59,372 bases of DNA, taken from positions 1-59,372 of the forward strand of contig JAGOJY010000015.1 in the NCBI GenBank assembly GCA_017994815.1. Reading direction: 5' to 3'. Made by a program: the position numbers and the translations under genes. Source of the stretch: Acidobacteriota bacterium. GTDB taxonomy: Bacteria > Acidobacteriota > Polarisedimenticolia > J045. Below the pieces are notes generated by a model, which made no database searches, was not told the DNA's origin, and saw nothing but the letters and a program-made list of their open reading frames with translations. Shown here one piece after another: positions 23,123-29,879 of the stretch (its first letter is position 1; every line of letters begins with the position of its first letter).

Positions 23123-23177
23123 GCCCGCAAGCGTAACGGGCGGACGTGACCGTGGGCGCGCGCCGCGCGGCGCACCG

Positions 23178-23363
23178 TCCCGCGCGCGGGAGCGGACCCC
23201 GGCGCGCGGATCAGGCCAGGCGGCGGCGCCCGTCGGCGAGCTGCTCCAGCGCCGCGCGGTCGAGGATCCGGATCGCGCGCGGGCGCGGCTCCTCGATCGG
23301 GCCTTCGCGCGCCATGCGCGCGAGGATGCGCGAGAGCGTCTCGGGCGCGGTGCCGAGCAGGTT
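23178..23363. repeat. Direct repeat, copy B (truncated 3' end of the Crp/Fnr gene)
   Basis: This 186-bp block matches 24147-24332 with about two differences (offset 969 bp). It contains the last 51 codons of the Crp/Fnr gene and 33 bp beyond its stop. The two copies bracket the segment carrying the Rhs tail and the small membrane gene. Confidence 0.92.
23211..23363 (-). pseudogene. Duplicated C-terminal fragment of the Crp/Fnr regulator
   Basis: It encodes only the end of the winged-helix domain (NLLGTAPETLSRILARM through the terminal ADGRRRLA) and a stop. One Leu is changed to Pro and one Val to Ile relative to the intact copy at 24180-24869. The cyclic-nucleotide-binding part is missing and sequence 5' of the junction is unrelated, so it cannot make a regulator. 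Confidence 0.9.
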
Positions 23364-23402
23364 GCTCGCTCTGGGACTGTGGAGGCTCGAACTCGACGAG
23401 AC

Positions 23403-23435
23403 GCGCCGGGCGGTCCCGACGGACCCGCCCGGCGC
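23403..23435 (-). terminator. Possible hairpin terminator behind the small membrane gene
   Basis: A perfect 11-bp stem (23403-23413 with 23425-23435) and an 11-nt loop lie about 75 bp past the stop of the gene at 23510-23899. No T-run follows on the minus strand, so the function is uncertain. Nothing else is identifiable in 23364-23509. Confidence 0.35.
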
Positions 23436-23509
23436 GGTGCTGTGAAGTGTGCTGCGCGGTGCTGTGAGCGGAGAAGAGGAGGCCCGGCCGGTGAGAGGGC
23501 GGGCTCTTG

Positions 23510-23899
23510 TCACGTTGGGTCAGTTGGACGCGCGCGGGACCGGTGCACGTGGACCAACGCCTTCGCACAGAAGACTGCACCGCCCAGCATCACGAACCAA
23601 AATGGCACCGCGCGCAGAATGTGCCCAAACGCCATCGTGCTTGGTCGCGGTGGGTAGTTCGCCATGTCCGGGGGATCGATGAGGTAGCGGTACCCGCCGC
23701 CATCGCCGATCAGTTCGTAAGCTCGGACTACCGGGAGCACCAGCCCGTGGAACAACCGGATCCGAGCATCCGTCTCAGCAACCGGGGTTTCTAGTCGGAC
23801 CAGAAAGTCCGGCGCAATCATGGTCGGAACGCTGGCGAGAACGACCGCGAGCAAGATGACCCACCGTAGAACGCGCGCCGTCCTCGGTGACATCGTCAC
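23510..23899 (-). CDS. Small two-helix membrane protein coupled to the Rhs tail
   Basis: A 129-residue protein with hydrophobic segments at about 10-30 (VLRWVILLAVVLASVPTMIA) and 95-115 (AVPFWFVMLGGAVFCAKALV), joined by a soluble loop. I do not recognise the family. It starts at a GTG that overlaps the Rhs tail stop by 4 bp. The leader at 23901-23912 reads AGGAGGTGATCC, fully complementary to the usual 16S rRNA 3' end, seven bases from the start. Base composition is clearly lower in GC than the surroundings, suggesting transfer. Its place behind an Rhs tail makes an immunity role thinkable, but nothing in the sequence proves it. Confidence 0.65.
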   Translation of the reverse strand: MTMSPRTARVLRWVILLAVVLASVPTMIAPDFLVRLETPVAETDARIRLFHGLVLPVVRAYELIGDGGGYRYLIDPPDMANYPPRPSTMAFGHILRAVPFWFVMLGGAVFCAKALVHVHRSRARPTDPT

Positions 23900-24146
23900 G
23901 GGATCACCTCCTCCGGAGAAACGCTCGAGTCCATGATGAACGTGTTCCCGAATGGACTGTACTGAGTTCGTACCGGAAGCTCCTGCTCACGGCGGAAAGC
24001 GTTCTCGAAAGTCATAGGGTTGCTTTCCCGGCCCGCGAAGAACCCCTGCAACTCACTGCCCGATCCACGCTCAGGAACCGCCCGAGGCTCGGCGAATGGT
24101 AACGAGCGAGCACGTAGTCGAGTCCGGTCGTGGCGTCGCGCTCGTA
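23896..24146 (-). pseudogene. 3' fragment of an Rhs-family gene, frameshifted
   Basis: Read on the minus strand from 24146, the first frame gives YERDATTGLDYVLARY followed by HSPSLGRFLSVD, the Rhs repeat-associated core. The frame breaks at about 24061-24064, where GATCGGG stands in place of an expected GATCCGGG. Restoring one C would give FLSVDPG and continue into the frame that ends ...SSVSPEEVIP at 23896. The whole upstream YD-repeat shell is absent; the fragment begins exactly where the 186-bp repeat ends. After the core only about 55 residues remain, with no toxin fold I recognise. Confidence 0.8.
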
Positions 24147-24332
24147 TCCCGCGCGCGGGAGCGGACCCCGGCGCGCGGATCAGGCCAGGCGGCGGCGCCC
24201 GTCGGCGAGCTGCTCCAGCGCCGCGCGGTCGAGGACCCGGATCGCGCGCGGGCGCGGCTCCTCGATCAGGCCTTCGCGCGCCATGCGCGCGAGGATGCGC
24301 GAGAGCGTCTCGGGCGCGGTGCCGAGCAGGTT
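24147..24332. repeat. Direct repeat, copy A (within and just past the intact Crp/Fnr gene)
   Basis: This is the partner of 23178-23363. It covers the last 51 codons of the intact regulator and 33 bp of its 3' flank. The Rhs fragment starts directly at its outer border. Confidence 0.92.
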
Positions 24333-24869
24333 CGCGAGCTGGCCCTTGCTGACGTCGAGCCCGATCGCCGCGCCCGCGGGGCGCTCGTCGTCGAGCAGCA
24401 GGAGGTAGGCCGCGAGACGGCTGGGGACTTCCTTCAGCGCGAACGCCTCGACCATCGCCGCGAAGCGCTTGAGCCGCAGCGAGAGCACGGCCAGCAGGTC
24501 GAGCGCGAGTTCCGGTTGGCGGTCGATCAGCTCGAGCAGACCGGCGCGCGGGATGAAGATCGTGCGCGAGTCCTCCAGCGCCTCGGCGTGCGCCGGGTAG
24601 CTCCCGCCGGCGAACAGCGCGACTTCGCCGAACGGCTCGCCCGGGCCCCAGATGTGGAGGATCTGCTCCTTGCCGTCGGGGGCGATCTTGCTGACCTTGA
24701 CGCGCCCGCGGTCCACGACGTGCAGGCCGAGCGCCCGGTCGCCCTCGGCGAAGATCACCTGCCCGCGGGCGAAGCCCGGCGCGCTGGCGATGCTCGCCAG
24801 GTGCACGAGCTGCGCGGGCGGCAGGTCCTCGAACAGCGGGATGCGGGCGATGTCCTCGGGGCTGACCAT
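24180..24869 (-). CDS. Crp/Fnr-family transcriptional regulator (HcpR/DNR-like)
   Basis: A 229-residue regulator. Residues about 12-125 form the cyclic-nucleotide-binding fold (IPLFEDLPPAQL, GEPFGEVALFAGGSYPAHAEAL). A dimer helix and a winged HTH follow, with recognition helix TAPETLSRILARM. That helix has the E-x-x-S-R pattern which in FNR reads TTGA half sites. There is no cysteine anywhere, so it cannot bind an FNR-type iron-sulfur cluster; heme or ligand sensing as in DNR/HcpR is more likely. It diverges from the ferredoxin gene, and a TTGAC-N4-GTCAA palindrome lies 24 bp upstream of its start. Control of both genes, including itself, is inferred. Confidence 0.9.
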   Translation of the reverse strand: MVSPEDIARIPLFEDLPPAQLVHLASIASAPGFARGQVIFAEGDRALGLHVVDRGRVKVSKIAPDGKEQILHIWGPGEPFGEVALFAGGSYPAHAEALEDSRTIFIPRAGLLELIDRQPELALDLLAVLSLRLKRFAAMVEAFALKEVPSRLAAYLLLLDDERPAGAAIGLDVSKGQLANLLGTAPETLSRILARMAREGLIEEPRPRAIRVLDRAALEQLADGRRRLA

Positions 24870-24892
24870 GCGCCAGAGGATTCGCGGGACGC

Positions 24893-24906
24893 TTGACGTG
24901 TGTCAA
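24893..24906. promoter_or_regulatory. Palindromic Crp/Fnr-type operator TTGAC-N4-GTCAA
   Basis: A perfect 5+5 inverted repeat with a 4-nt spacer sits in the 88-bp gap between the regulator and the ferredoxin gene. The architecture matches the FNR/DNR/HcpR binding-site family (TTGAY-N4-RTCAA). The regulator next door has the matching ETxSR recognition helix. It is likely the shared operator for both divergent genes. Confidence 0.75.
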
Positions 24907-24957
24907 GGACGCCGGGCGCGCCCGCCGCCACAATCGGCCGTGGAAAGGATGGCTGGC

Positions 24958-25683
24958 ATGGGTCCGACGCGGACGACCATCGAGATCGACCAGGACAAGT
25001 GCGACGGATGCGGGCTTTGCCTCCCCTCGTGCCACGAGGGCGCGATCCAGATCGTGGAGGGCAAGGCCCGGCTCGTCGAGGAACTGTGCGACGGGCTCGG
25101 CGCCTGCCTCGGCACCTGTCCCCGGGACGCGATCCGGGTGGTCGAGGTGCCGCTCGGCCGCCCCGCGCCGGCTGCCGCCGCCGTCGCGGAGCCCCGCCCC
25201 GCGGCCTGCCCCGGGAGCTTCCCGGCCGCCCCGCGGCCGGCAGGCGGGCCGCTGCGCCTGCCGGGGATCGCGCCCGCCCCGCCCTTCGCCCGCGGCGCCG
25301 GCGGGCCGCAGTGGCCGGTCCAGATCCGGCTCGTCGGGCCGCAGGCGCCGTTCCTGCAGGGCGCGGAGCTGGTCGTCGCCGCGGACTGCGTGCCGGTCGC
25401 GTGCCGCACGTTCCACGCCGACTTCGCCGACGGCCGCGCGGTGATGATCGGCTGCCCGAAGTTCGACGACCTCGACGACACCGCGCGGCGCTTCGCCGCA
25501 CTGTTCCGCGGGGCCGACGTGCGCTCGGTCAAAGTCGTCGTGATGGAGGTCCCGTGCTGCCAGTCGCTGCCGATGGCGGTGATGCACGGCCTCGTCGCCG
25601 CGGGCAAGGACATCCCGATCGAGAAAATCGTCGTCGGCGTGGACGGCAGCCGCCTGGCACAGGCCGACATTCCGCGTCTCTGA
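24958..25683 (+). CDS. 2x[4Fe-4S] ferredoxin with C-terminal Cys-rich domain
   Basis: A 241-residue protein. Residues about 10-65 hold two clusters: CDGCGLCLPSC, and CDGLGACLGTCP, which has the spacing of a modified second site. A Pro/Ala-rich linker with PAACPG follows. The C-terminal domain has conserved Cys at VPVACRTFHADFADG, MIGCPKFDD and MEVPCCQSLPM. This ferredoxin type is known beside HcpR-like regulators and hybrid-cluster or related redox genes. The ATG at 24958 is preferred: AAGGA lies eight bases upstream, whereas the ATG at 24949 abuts it. A palindromic operator lies 51 bp upstream of the chosen start. A foreign vapC tail begins at the stop. Confidence 0.88.
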   Translation: MGPTRTTIEIDQDKCDGCGLCLPSCHEGAIQIVEGKARLVEELCDGLGACLGTCPRDAIRVVEVPLGRPAPAAAAVAEPRPAACPGSFPAAPRPAGGPLRLPGIAPAPPFARGAGGPQWPVQIRLVGPQAPFLQGAELVVAADCVPVACRTFHADFADGRAVMIGCPKFDDLDDTARRFAALFRGADVRSVKVVVMEVPCCQSLPMAVMHGLVAAGKDIPIEKIVVGVDGSRLAQADIPRL

Positions 25684-25778
25684 ACTACGGCGACTGCTTC
25701 AGTTCCGCGCTCGCTGCAGTCTTTGGAGAGCCCTTGCTGTCCAAGGGTGACGACTTTGCCCAGACCGGCATCGAACGA
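25680..25778 (+). pseudogene. C-terminal remnant of a VapC-type PIN toxin
   Basis: About 33 codons in a frame overlapping the ferredoxin stop read LNYGDCFSSALAAVFGEPLL then SKGDDFAQTGIE, the end of a PIN-domain ribonuclease. The intact vapC at 38967-39338 has the comparable LNLGDCFAYALAK. The N-terminal half with the first two acidic residues is gone, and the frame runs into unrelated sequence instead of stopping. Confidence 0.75.
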
Positions 25779-26054
25779 GTGCCCCGAGAACGCCCCGCGG
25801 GCCGTCGCGGCAGGTCGTACATTGCGCAGGTCAGGAGCGAGGACGGCAAGCGGTCGGACCGTGCGTCGTGGCCGGTGTGGTGGTTCGCACTCGGCGAGGA
25901 GCCCTCGGACGACCTGAGTGCAACCACCACGGCCGAGCAACGGTTGGCCATGATGTGGCCCCTCGCGGTCGACGCCTGGACGCTCGCCGGCCTGCCGATT
26001 CCCGACTACCCGCGCTCCGCTGCACCCGTTCGTTGCGCGAGGCCCGGAGGCGCG
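25779..26054 (+). pseudogene. Small companion gene of a nucleotidyltransferase cassette, probably decayed
   Basis: The frame YIAQVRSEDGKRSDRASWPV... EQRLAMMWPLAVDAW... PIPDYPRS resembles a short protein that I recall preceding DUF6036-type nucleotidyltransferase genes. A GTG at 25779 could start it. It has no stop of its own and runs in frame into the nucleotidyltransferase remnant, so the original end is lost. The function is unknown; a toxin-antitoxin-like pairing is only a guess. Confidence 0.5.
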
Positions 26055-26413
26055 GTGAACGAGGACTTTCGGGACGTGCTGCGGGAACTGCTCGGCGCCG
26101 GGGTGCGGTTGCGTGGCAGGCGCTGCTGGCCTTCGGTGCACCGGTCGGAAGCCACGGCGTGCACGAGGACGACTTGACCACGAAGGGCATCGTCGTGCAG
26201 AGCGGGACACCGCCGCGCAGGATCGACATCATCACCAGCTTGACCGGGCTGGAGTTCGATGCGGCCTGGCATCGCCGCGTCACTTGCCGGTCGGACGGCG
26301 ACGAGATCCCGTTCCTCGGCCGCGACGACCTGATCGTCAACAAGCGCGCGACCGCCCGCCCGAAGGACCTTGCCGACCTCGACGTGCTGGAACGTGGGGA
26401 CCGTCACCTCTGA
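26055..26413 (+). pseudogene. DUF6036-like nucleotidyltransferase with an internal deletion
   Basis: A GTG behind GGAGG starts VNEDFRDVLRELLGAGVR. The expected continuation with the catalytic nucleotidyltransferase signature (G-G/S...D-x-D, about 35 residues) is missing. The sequence resumes in another frame as WQALLAFGAPVGSHGVHEDD and runs through RRIDIITSLTGLEFDAAWH and RDDLIVNKRATARPKDLADL to a stop at 26413. With deletion plus frameshift it cannot be active. Confidence 0.8.
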
Positions 26414-26440
26414 CCCGCGGTTGGGGTCAGATCGGAGGTG
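26405..26440. repeat. REP-like imperfect palindrome
   Basis: An inner stem CTGACCC/GGGTCAG (7 bp, 7-nt loop) is extended by outer CACCTC/GAGGTG, with a 4-nt bulge on the right arm. It sits at the junction of two convergent 3' ends and overlaps the stop of the nucleotidyltransferase remnant. The GGGGTCAG core is of the kind seen in REP elements linked to REP-associated transposases. Confidence 0.55.
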
Positions 26441-26446
26441 GCCGGC

Positions 26447-28477
26447 CTAGCGGGCGACTTTCAGTTGGTCGCCGGGGTGCAGGACGGCGTTGGGCGCGAG
26501 GTTGTTGAGGGCGCAGAGGCCCTCGACCGTCAGACCGTAGCGCTGCGCGATCCGGAACAGCGTCTCGCCGCGCCGCACGACGTGGACCGTCGTCTCGCGC
26601 ACCGGCGCGACCGGCAGGTCCGGCACGGCCGCGGCGGCCTTCTCCTGCCCCGGCACCTTGAGCTTCTGCCCGACCTTGATCGTCGACTTGCGGCCGAGGC
26701 CGTTGGCCGCGCGCAGGTCCTCGAGCGTCACGCCGTAGCGCCGCGCGACGGACCACAGGGTCTCGCCCTTGCGCACGGTGTGCCGGACGGTCGAGCCCCC
26801 CGCCGTGGACCGGCGGCTGGACGCGACCGCGGTGCCGCCGGTGGCGCGCTCGGGCGTGCGCACCCGCAGCCGCGCGCCGGCGCTGATGCGCGTGGACTTG
26901 CCCATCTTGTTCCAGGCCTGGAGCTGGCGCGTCGTGACGTGGAAGCGGCGCGCGATCGTCGAGAGGGTGTCGCCGCGCCGCACCCGGTAATAAGTGACCT
27001 TGCCTGTCTCCGGCTCCTCGTCGTAGGCGCCGGCATCGGCGGACATCGCCCCGCCCGGGATCACCAGCACCTGCCCGGTCTTCAGCACCGAGCGCCGGCC
27101 GAGGCCGTTGGCCGCCCGCAGCGACGAGACGGTCACGCCGTAGCGCGACGCGACCTTGCTCAGCGTGTCGCCGCGCCGCACGCGGTGCTCGACCGCCGCG
27201 ATGCGCTTGTCCACCGGCACCAGCGCGTACGCCTCGGCGAAGCCATCGGCGTGGCCCACCGGCACCTTGAGCTGGTAGTTGTTGCGGTGCGGGGGCGTGA
27301 CGCCGCGGCGCAGCTCGGGATTGAGCGCGCGCAGCGTCCCGGCGTCGGTCCGCGCGCAGCTCGCCAGCGTGTTGAGGTCGGTCGCGACCGGGACCGACAC
27401 CACCTCGAACGCCTGCGGCTCGTCGAGCTTCACCTCGTGCAGGCCGAAGCGCTTCGGGTTCTTGGAGATGATCGTGGCGGCGAGGATCGCCGGGACGTAG
27501 TTGCGCGTCTCCTGGCGCAGCAGCCGCCGGTCGGAAAATATCCAGAAGTCCTTCTGGTTCGTGCGGGCCATCGCCTGGCGGATCCGGCCCTCGCCCGCGT
27601 TGTAGGCCGCCAGCGCGAGGTACCAGTCGCCGAACTCGGCGTACAGGTCGCGCAGGTAGGCCGCCGCCGCGCGGCACGACTTCTCCGGGTCGCCGCGCTC
27701 GTCGAGCCAGCTGTCGACCGTCAGGCCGTAGCGCCGCGCCGTGCCGGCGATGAACTGGAAGATGCCCCGCGCGTGGGCCCGCGAGTAGGCGCCGGTCTTG
27801 AACGCGCTCTCGACGTGCGCGAGGTACACCAGGTCCTTCGGGACGCCTTCCTCGGCGAAGATCTGCCGGAAACGCTCGACGTAGCCCCCCGACCGGACCA
27901 GGCTCGCGGTGAACCAGGTGCGCAGCCGGCCCTCGGCCGTGAACGCCTCGAGCCACGCCAGCACCTTGTCGTTGATCACGATCGGGTAGTCGGGCTCGAT
28001 CTCGTGCGCGGCCTCGTCCACCTCGCCGAGGTGGCTCGGGTCGAGCGACGGCTCGGGACCCTGCAGGATCTCCTCGGTCTCCTCGGTGCTGGCGGTTTCC
28101 TCGCCCGGGACGTTGACGTCGTGCAACGCCGCGTCGGCCAGCCCCTTGTCGCGCTCGTTCTCGATCGCCTGCACGAGGCCGGCGATTTCCGCGTCCTCGG
28201 CGGCGAACGGGGCGACGGCGTCGATCGCGCGCTGCCAGGCGACGGCGGCGTCGTCCACGAGACCGAGGCGCGCCTGCTCGCGGGCCAGCGAGACCTGGCT
28301 CAGGCTCTCCTGCAACGCCTCGGCGCGGGCGACCGCGGAGAGGTCGTGCCCGGCGGCGACCGGGCGCGGCAACAGCTGCGGCTCGGCGCGGGGGGCGCTG
28401 GCGCAGCCCGAAAGCCCCGCGGTCGTGAGAAGCCCCAAGAACACGAAGAAGAGGAGGGTGGTAGCGCTCCTCTTCAC
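26447..28477 (-). CDS. mltD: Membrane-bound lytic transglycosylase D-type lipoprotein with four LysM repeats
   Basis: A 676-residue protein from GTG 28477. An alternative TTG at 28510 adds 11 residues. The lipoprotein signal ends LSGC, with Cys at about residue 25. A helical region (about 40-150, Glu-rich) precedes the SLT domain with catalytic Glu in HVESAFKTGAYSRAHARGIF and later ALAAYNAGEGRIRQA and RNYVPAILAA. Four LysM modules follow (starting VRRGDTLSKVA, VRRGDTLSTIA, VRKGETLWSVA, VRRGETLFRIA), more than the two usual in E. coli MltD. It cleaves peptidoglycan between MurNAc and GlcNAc. A strong promoter lies at 28563-28592, and a 9-bp hairpin touches the start codon. Confidence 0.93.
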   Translation of the reverse strand: MKRSATTLLFFVFLGLLTTAGLSGCASAPRAEPQLLPRPVAAGHDLSAVARAEALQESLSQVSLAREQARLGLVDDAAVAWQRAIDAVAPFAAEDAEIAGLVQAIENERDKGLADAALHDVNVPGEETASTEETEEILQGPEPSLDPSHLGEVDEAAHEIEPDYPIVINDKVLAWLEAFTAEGRLRTWFTASLVRSGGYVERFRQIFAEEGVPKDLVYLAHVESAFKTGAYSRAHARGIFQFIAGTARRYGLTVDSWLDERGDPEKSCRAAAAYLRDLYAEFGDWYLALAAYNAGEGRIRQAMARTNQKDFWIFSDRRLLRQETRNYVPAILAATIISKNPKRFGLHEVKLDEPQAFEVVSVPVATDLNTLASCARTDAGTLRALNPELRRGVTPPHRNNYQLKVPVGHADGFAEAYALVPVDKRIAAVEHRVRRGDTLSKVASRYGVTVSSLRAANGLGRRSVLKTGQVLVIPGGAMSADAGAYDEEPETGKVTYYRVRRGDTLSTIARRFHVTTRQLQAWNKMGKSTRISAGARLRVRTPERATGGTAVASSRRSTAGGSTVRHTVRKGETLWSVARRYGVTLEDLRAANGLGRKSTIKVGQKLKVPGQEKAAAAVPDLPVAPVRETTVHVVRRGETLFRIAQRYGLTVEGLCALNNLAPNAVLHPGDQLKVAR
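28448..28475 (-). promoter_or_regulatory. Hairpin at the mltD translation start
   Basis: A perfect 9-bp stem (GAAGAGGAG/CTCCTCTTC, 10-nt loop) begins at the last base of the likely GTG start and covers the first signal-peptide codons. It could slow initiation, but codon usage for Lys-Arg-Ser and Leu-Leu-Phe may produce it by chance. Confidence 0.3.
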
Positions 28478-28562
28478 GGTCCGGAGATCAACTCGGGTTA
28501 TGGGTTGCAATGGCCCTCGCCCTGTGTGCGGCCGTCCGGAGTCGCGCCGCCTTTTGCCGGTG

Positions 28563-28592
28563 AATATAGGCAGCCAAATCCCGTGTTGTCAA
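28563..28592 (-). promoter_or_regulatory. Sigma-70 type promoter for mltD
   Basis: On the minus strand TTGACA (28592-28587) and TATATT (28568-28563) are separated by 18 bp, giving a start near 28556, about 80 bases before the mltD start. This is the best consensus promoter in the window. Its -35 box lies inside a TTGT...ACAA palindrome. Confidence 0.65.
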
Positions 28593-28621
28593 CAAACTGT
28601 GATGGGTGACGGGCGAGCTTG

Positions 28622-28650
28622 TTGACCTGCGGAGCGGGGCCACCTAATCT
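28622..28650 (+). promoter_or_regulatory. Sigma-70 type promoter for recA
   Basis: TTGACC (28622-28627) and TAATCT (28645-28650) are spaced by 17 bp and point at recA. They predict a leader of about 85 nt before the GTG at 28742. I saw no LexA box of a known consensus overlapping it. Confidence 0.6.
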
Positions 28651-28741
28651 GAACACCCGCGCCGAGCTAGGGGCGCGAACGCCGCAAAAAATCTCGAGTG
28701 CGTCGGCGCGACGACCTCGCGCGCCCACGGGAGGCCTCTCA

Positions 28742-29878
28742 GTGAGCACCACCAAGAACCCGCCCAAGCCGGGCGCCCCGGCCCAGGACCCGGCCTCGAA
28801 GGAAAAGGCCAAGATGCTCGAGATGACCGTCGGCCAGATCGAGAAACAGTTCGGGAAGGGCTCGATCATGCGGCTCGGCTCCGACAGGCACCAGGACGTG
28901 CCGGTCATCCCGACCGGCTCGATCTCGCTCGACTGGGCGCTCGGCGTCGGCGGCGTGCCGCGCGGGCGCATGATCGAGATCTTCGGCCCGGAGTCGTCGG
29001 GCAAGACGACGCTCGCCCTGACCGTGGTCGGGCAGGCGCAGAAGACCGGCGGCTGGGCCGCCTACATCGACGCCGAGCACGCGCTGGACAAGGACTACGC
29101 CGCCCGCCTGGGCGTGGACGTGGACAACCTCCTCGTCAGCCAGCCCGATAGCGGCGAGCAGGCGCTCGAGATCGCCGAGATGCTCATCCGTTCCGGCGCG
29201 CTCGACGTGCTGGTCGTGGACTCGGTCGCGGCACTGGTCCCGAAAGCCGAGCTGGAAGGCGAGATGGGCGACACCCACGTCGGCCTGCAGGCCCGGCTGA
29301 TGAGCCAGGCCATGCGCAAGCTGACCGGCATCGTCGCGCGCTCGAACACCTGCCTGATCTTCATCAACCAGTTGCGCGAGAAGGTCGGGATCCTGTTCGG
29401 CAACCCCGAGACGACCACCGGCGGGCGCGCGCTCAAGTTCTACGCCAGCCAGCGCCTCGATATCCGCCGCATCGGCTCGATCAAGGAAGGCGAAGAGGTC
29501 GTCGGCTCGCGCACCAAGGTCAAGGTGGTCAAGAACAAGCTCGCCGTGCCGTTCCGGCAGATCGAGTTCGACATCCTGTTCGGCGAGGGGATCTCGCGCG
29601 AGGGCGACCTGCTCGACCTGGGCATGGCGCACCGGCTGGTCGCCAAGTCCGGCGCCTGGCTCTCGTTCGGCGAGACGCGCCTGGGCCAGGGGCGCGAGAA
29701 CGCGCGCCAGCTCCTGAAGGACAACCCCGAAATGGCCGCCGACCTCGAGCGCCAGCTGCGCGAGATCCTCGGGCTCGTGCGCGCGGCCGCGCCGGAGGGC
29801 GAGGCGGGCGGCACGGAGGTCACCGACCCGGGGCCGACGGACCTCGGGCCGCGGCGCCGGCCGGGCGTTCAGGCCTGA
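28742..29878 (+). CDS. recA: Recombinase RecA
   Basis: A 378-residue RecA. Walker [10 protein letters not shown] is at about residue 82. [38 protein letters not shown] and [22 protein letters not shown] follow, covering Walker B, loops L1/L2 and the monomer interface. The C-terminal tail is extended and rich in Gly/Pro/Asp. It starts at GTG with GGGAGG six bases before. It drives homologous recombination and the SOS response. A phosphatase gene follows one base after its stop, so co-transcription is likely. Confidence 0.98.
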   Translation: MSTTKNPPKPGAPAQDPASKEKAKMLEMTVGQIEKQFGKGSIMRLGSDRHQDVPVIPTGSISLDWALGVGGVPRGRMIEIFGPESSGKTTLALTVVGQAQKTGGWAAYIDAEHALDKDYAARLGVDVDNLLVSQPDSGEQALEIAEMLIRSGALDVLVVDSVAALVPKAELEGEMGDTHVGLQARLMSQAMRKLTGIVARSNTCLIFINQLREKVGILFGNPETTTGGRALKFYASQRLDIRRIGSIKEGEEVVGSRTKVKVVKNKLAVPFRQIEFDILFGEGISREGDLLDLGMAHRLVAKSGAWLSFGETRLGQGRENARQLLKDNPEMAADLERQLREILGLVRAAAPEGEAGGTEVTDPGPTDLGPRRRPGVQA

Positions 29879-29879
29879 A

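Noticed and set aside
23178..24332. Insertion sequence with long direct repeats
   Set aside because: No transposase, no terminal inverted repeats. The repeats are parts of the regulator gene, far longer than a target-site duplication.
28580..28660. LexA/SOS box in front of recA
   Set aside because: The TTGTTGAC elements coincide with -35 boxes of both promoters, and no known LexA consensus (CTGT-N8-ACAG, GAAC-N4-GTTC or GTTC-N7-GTTC) was found.
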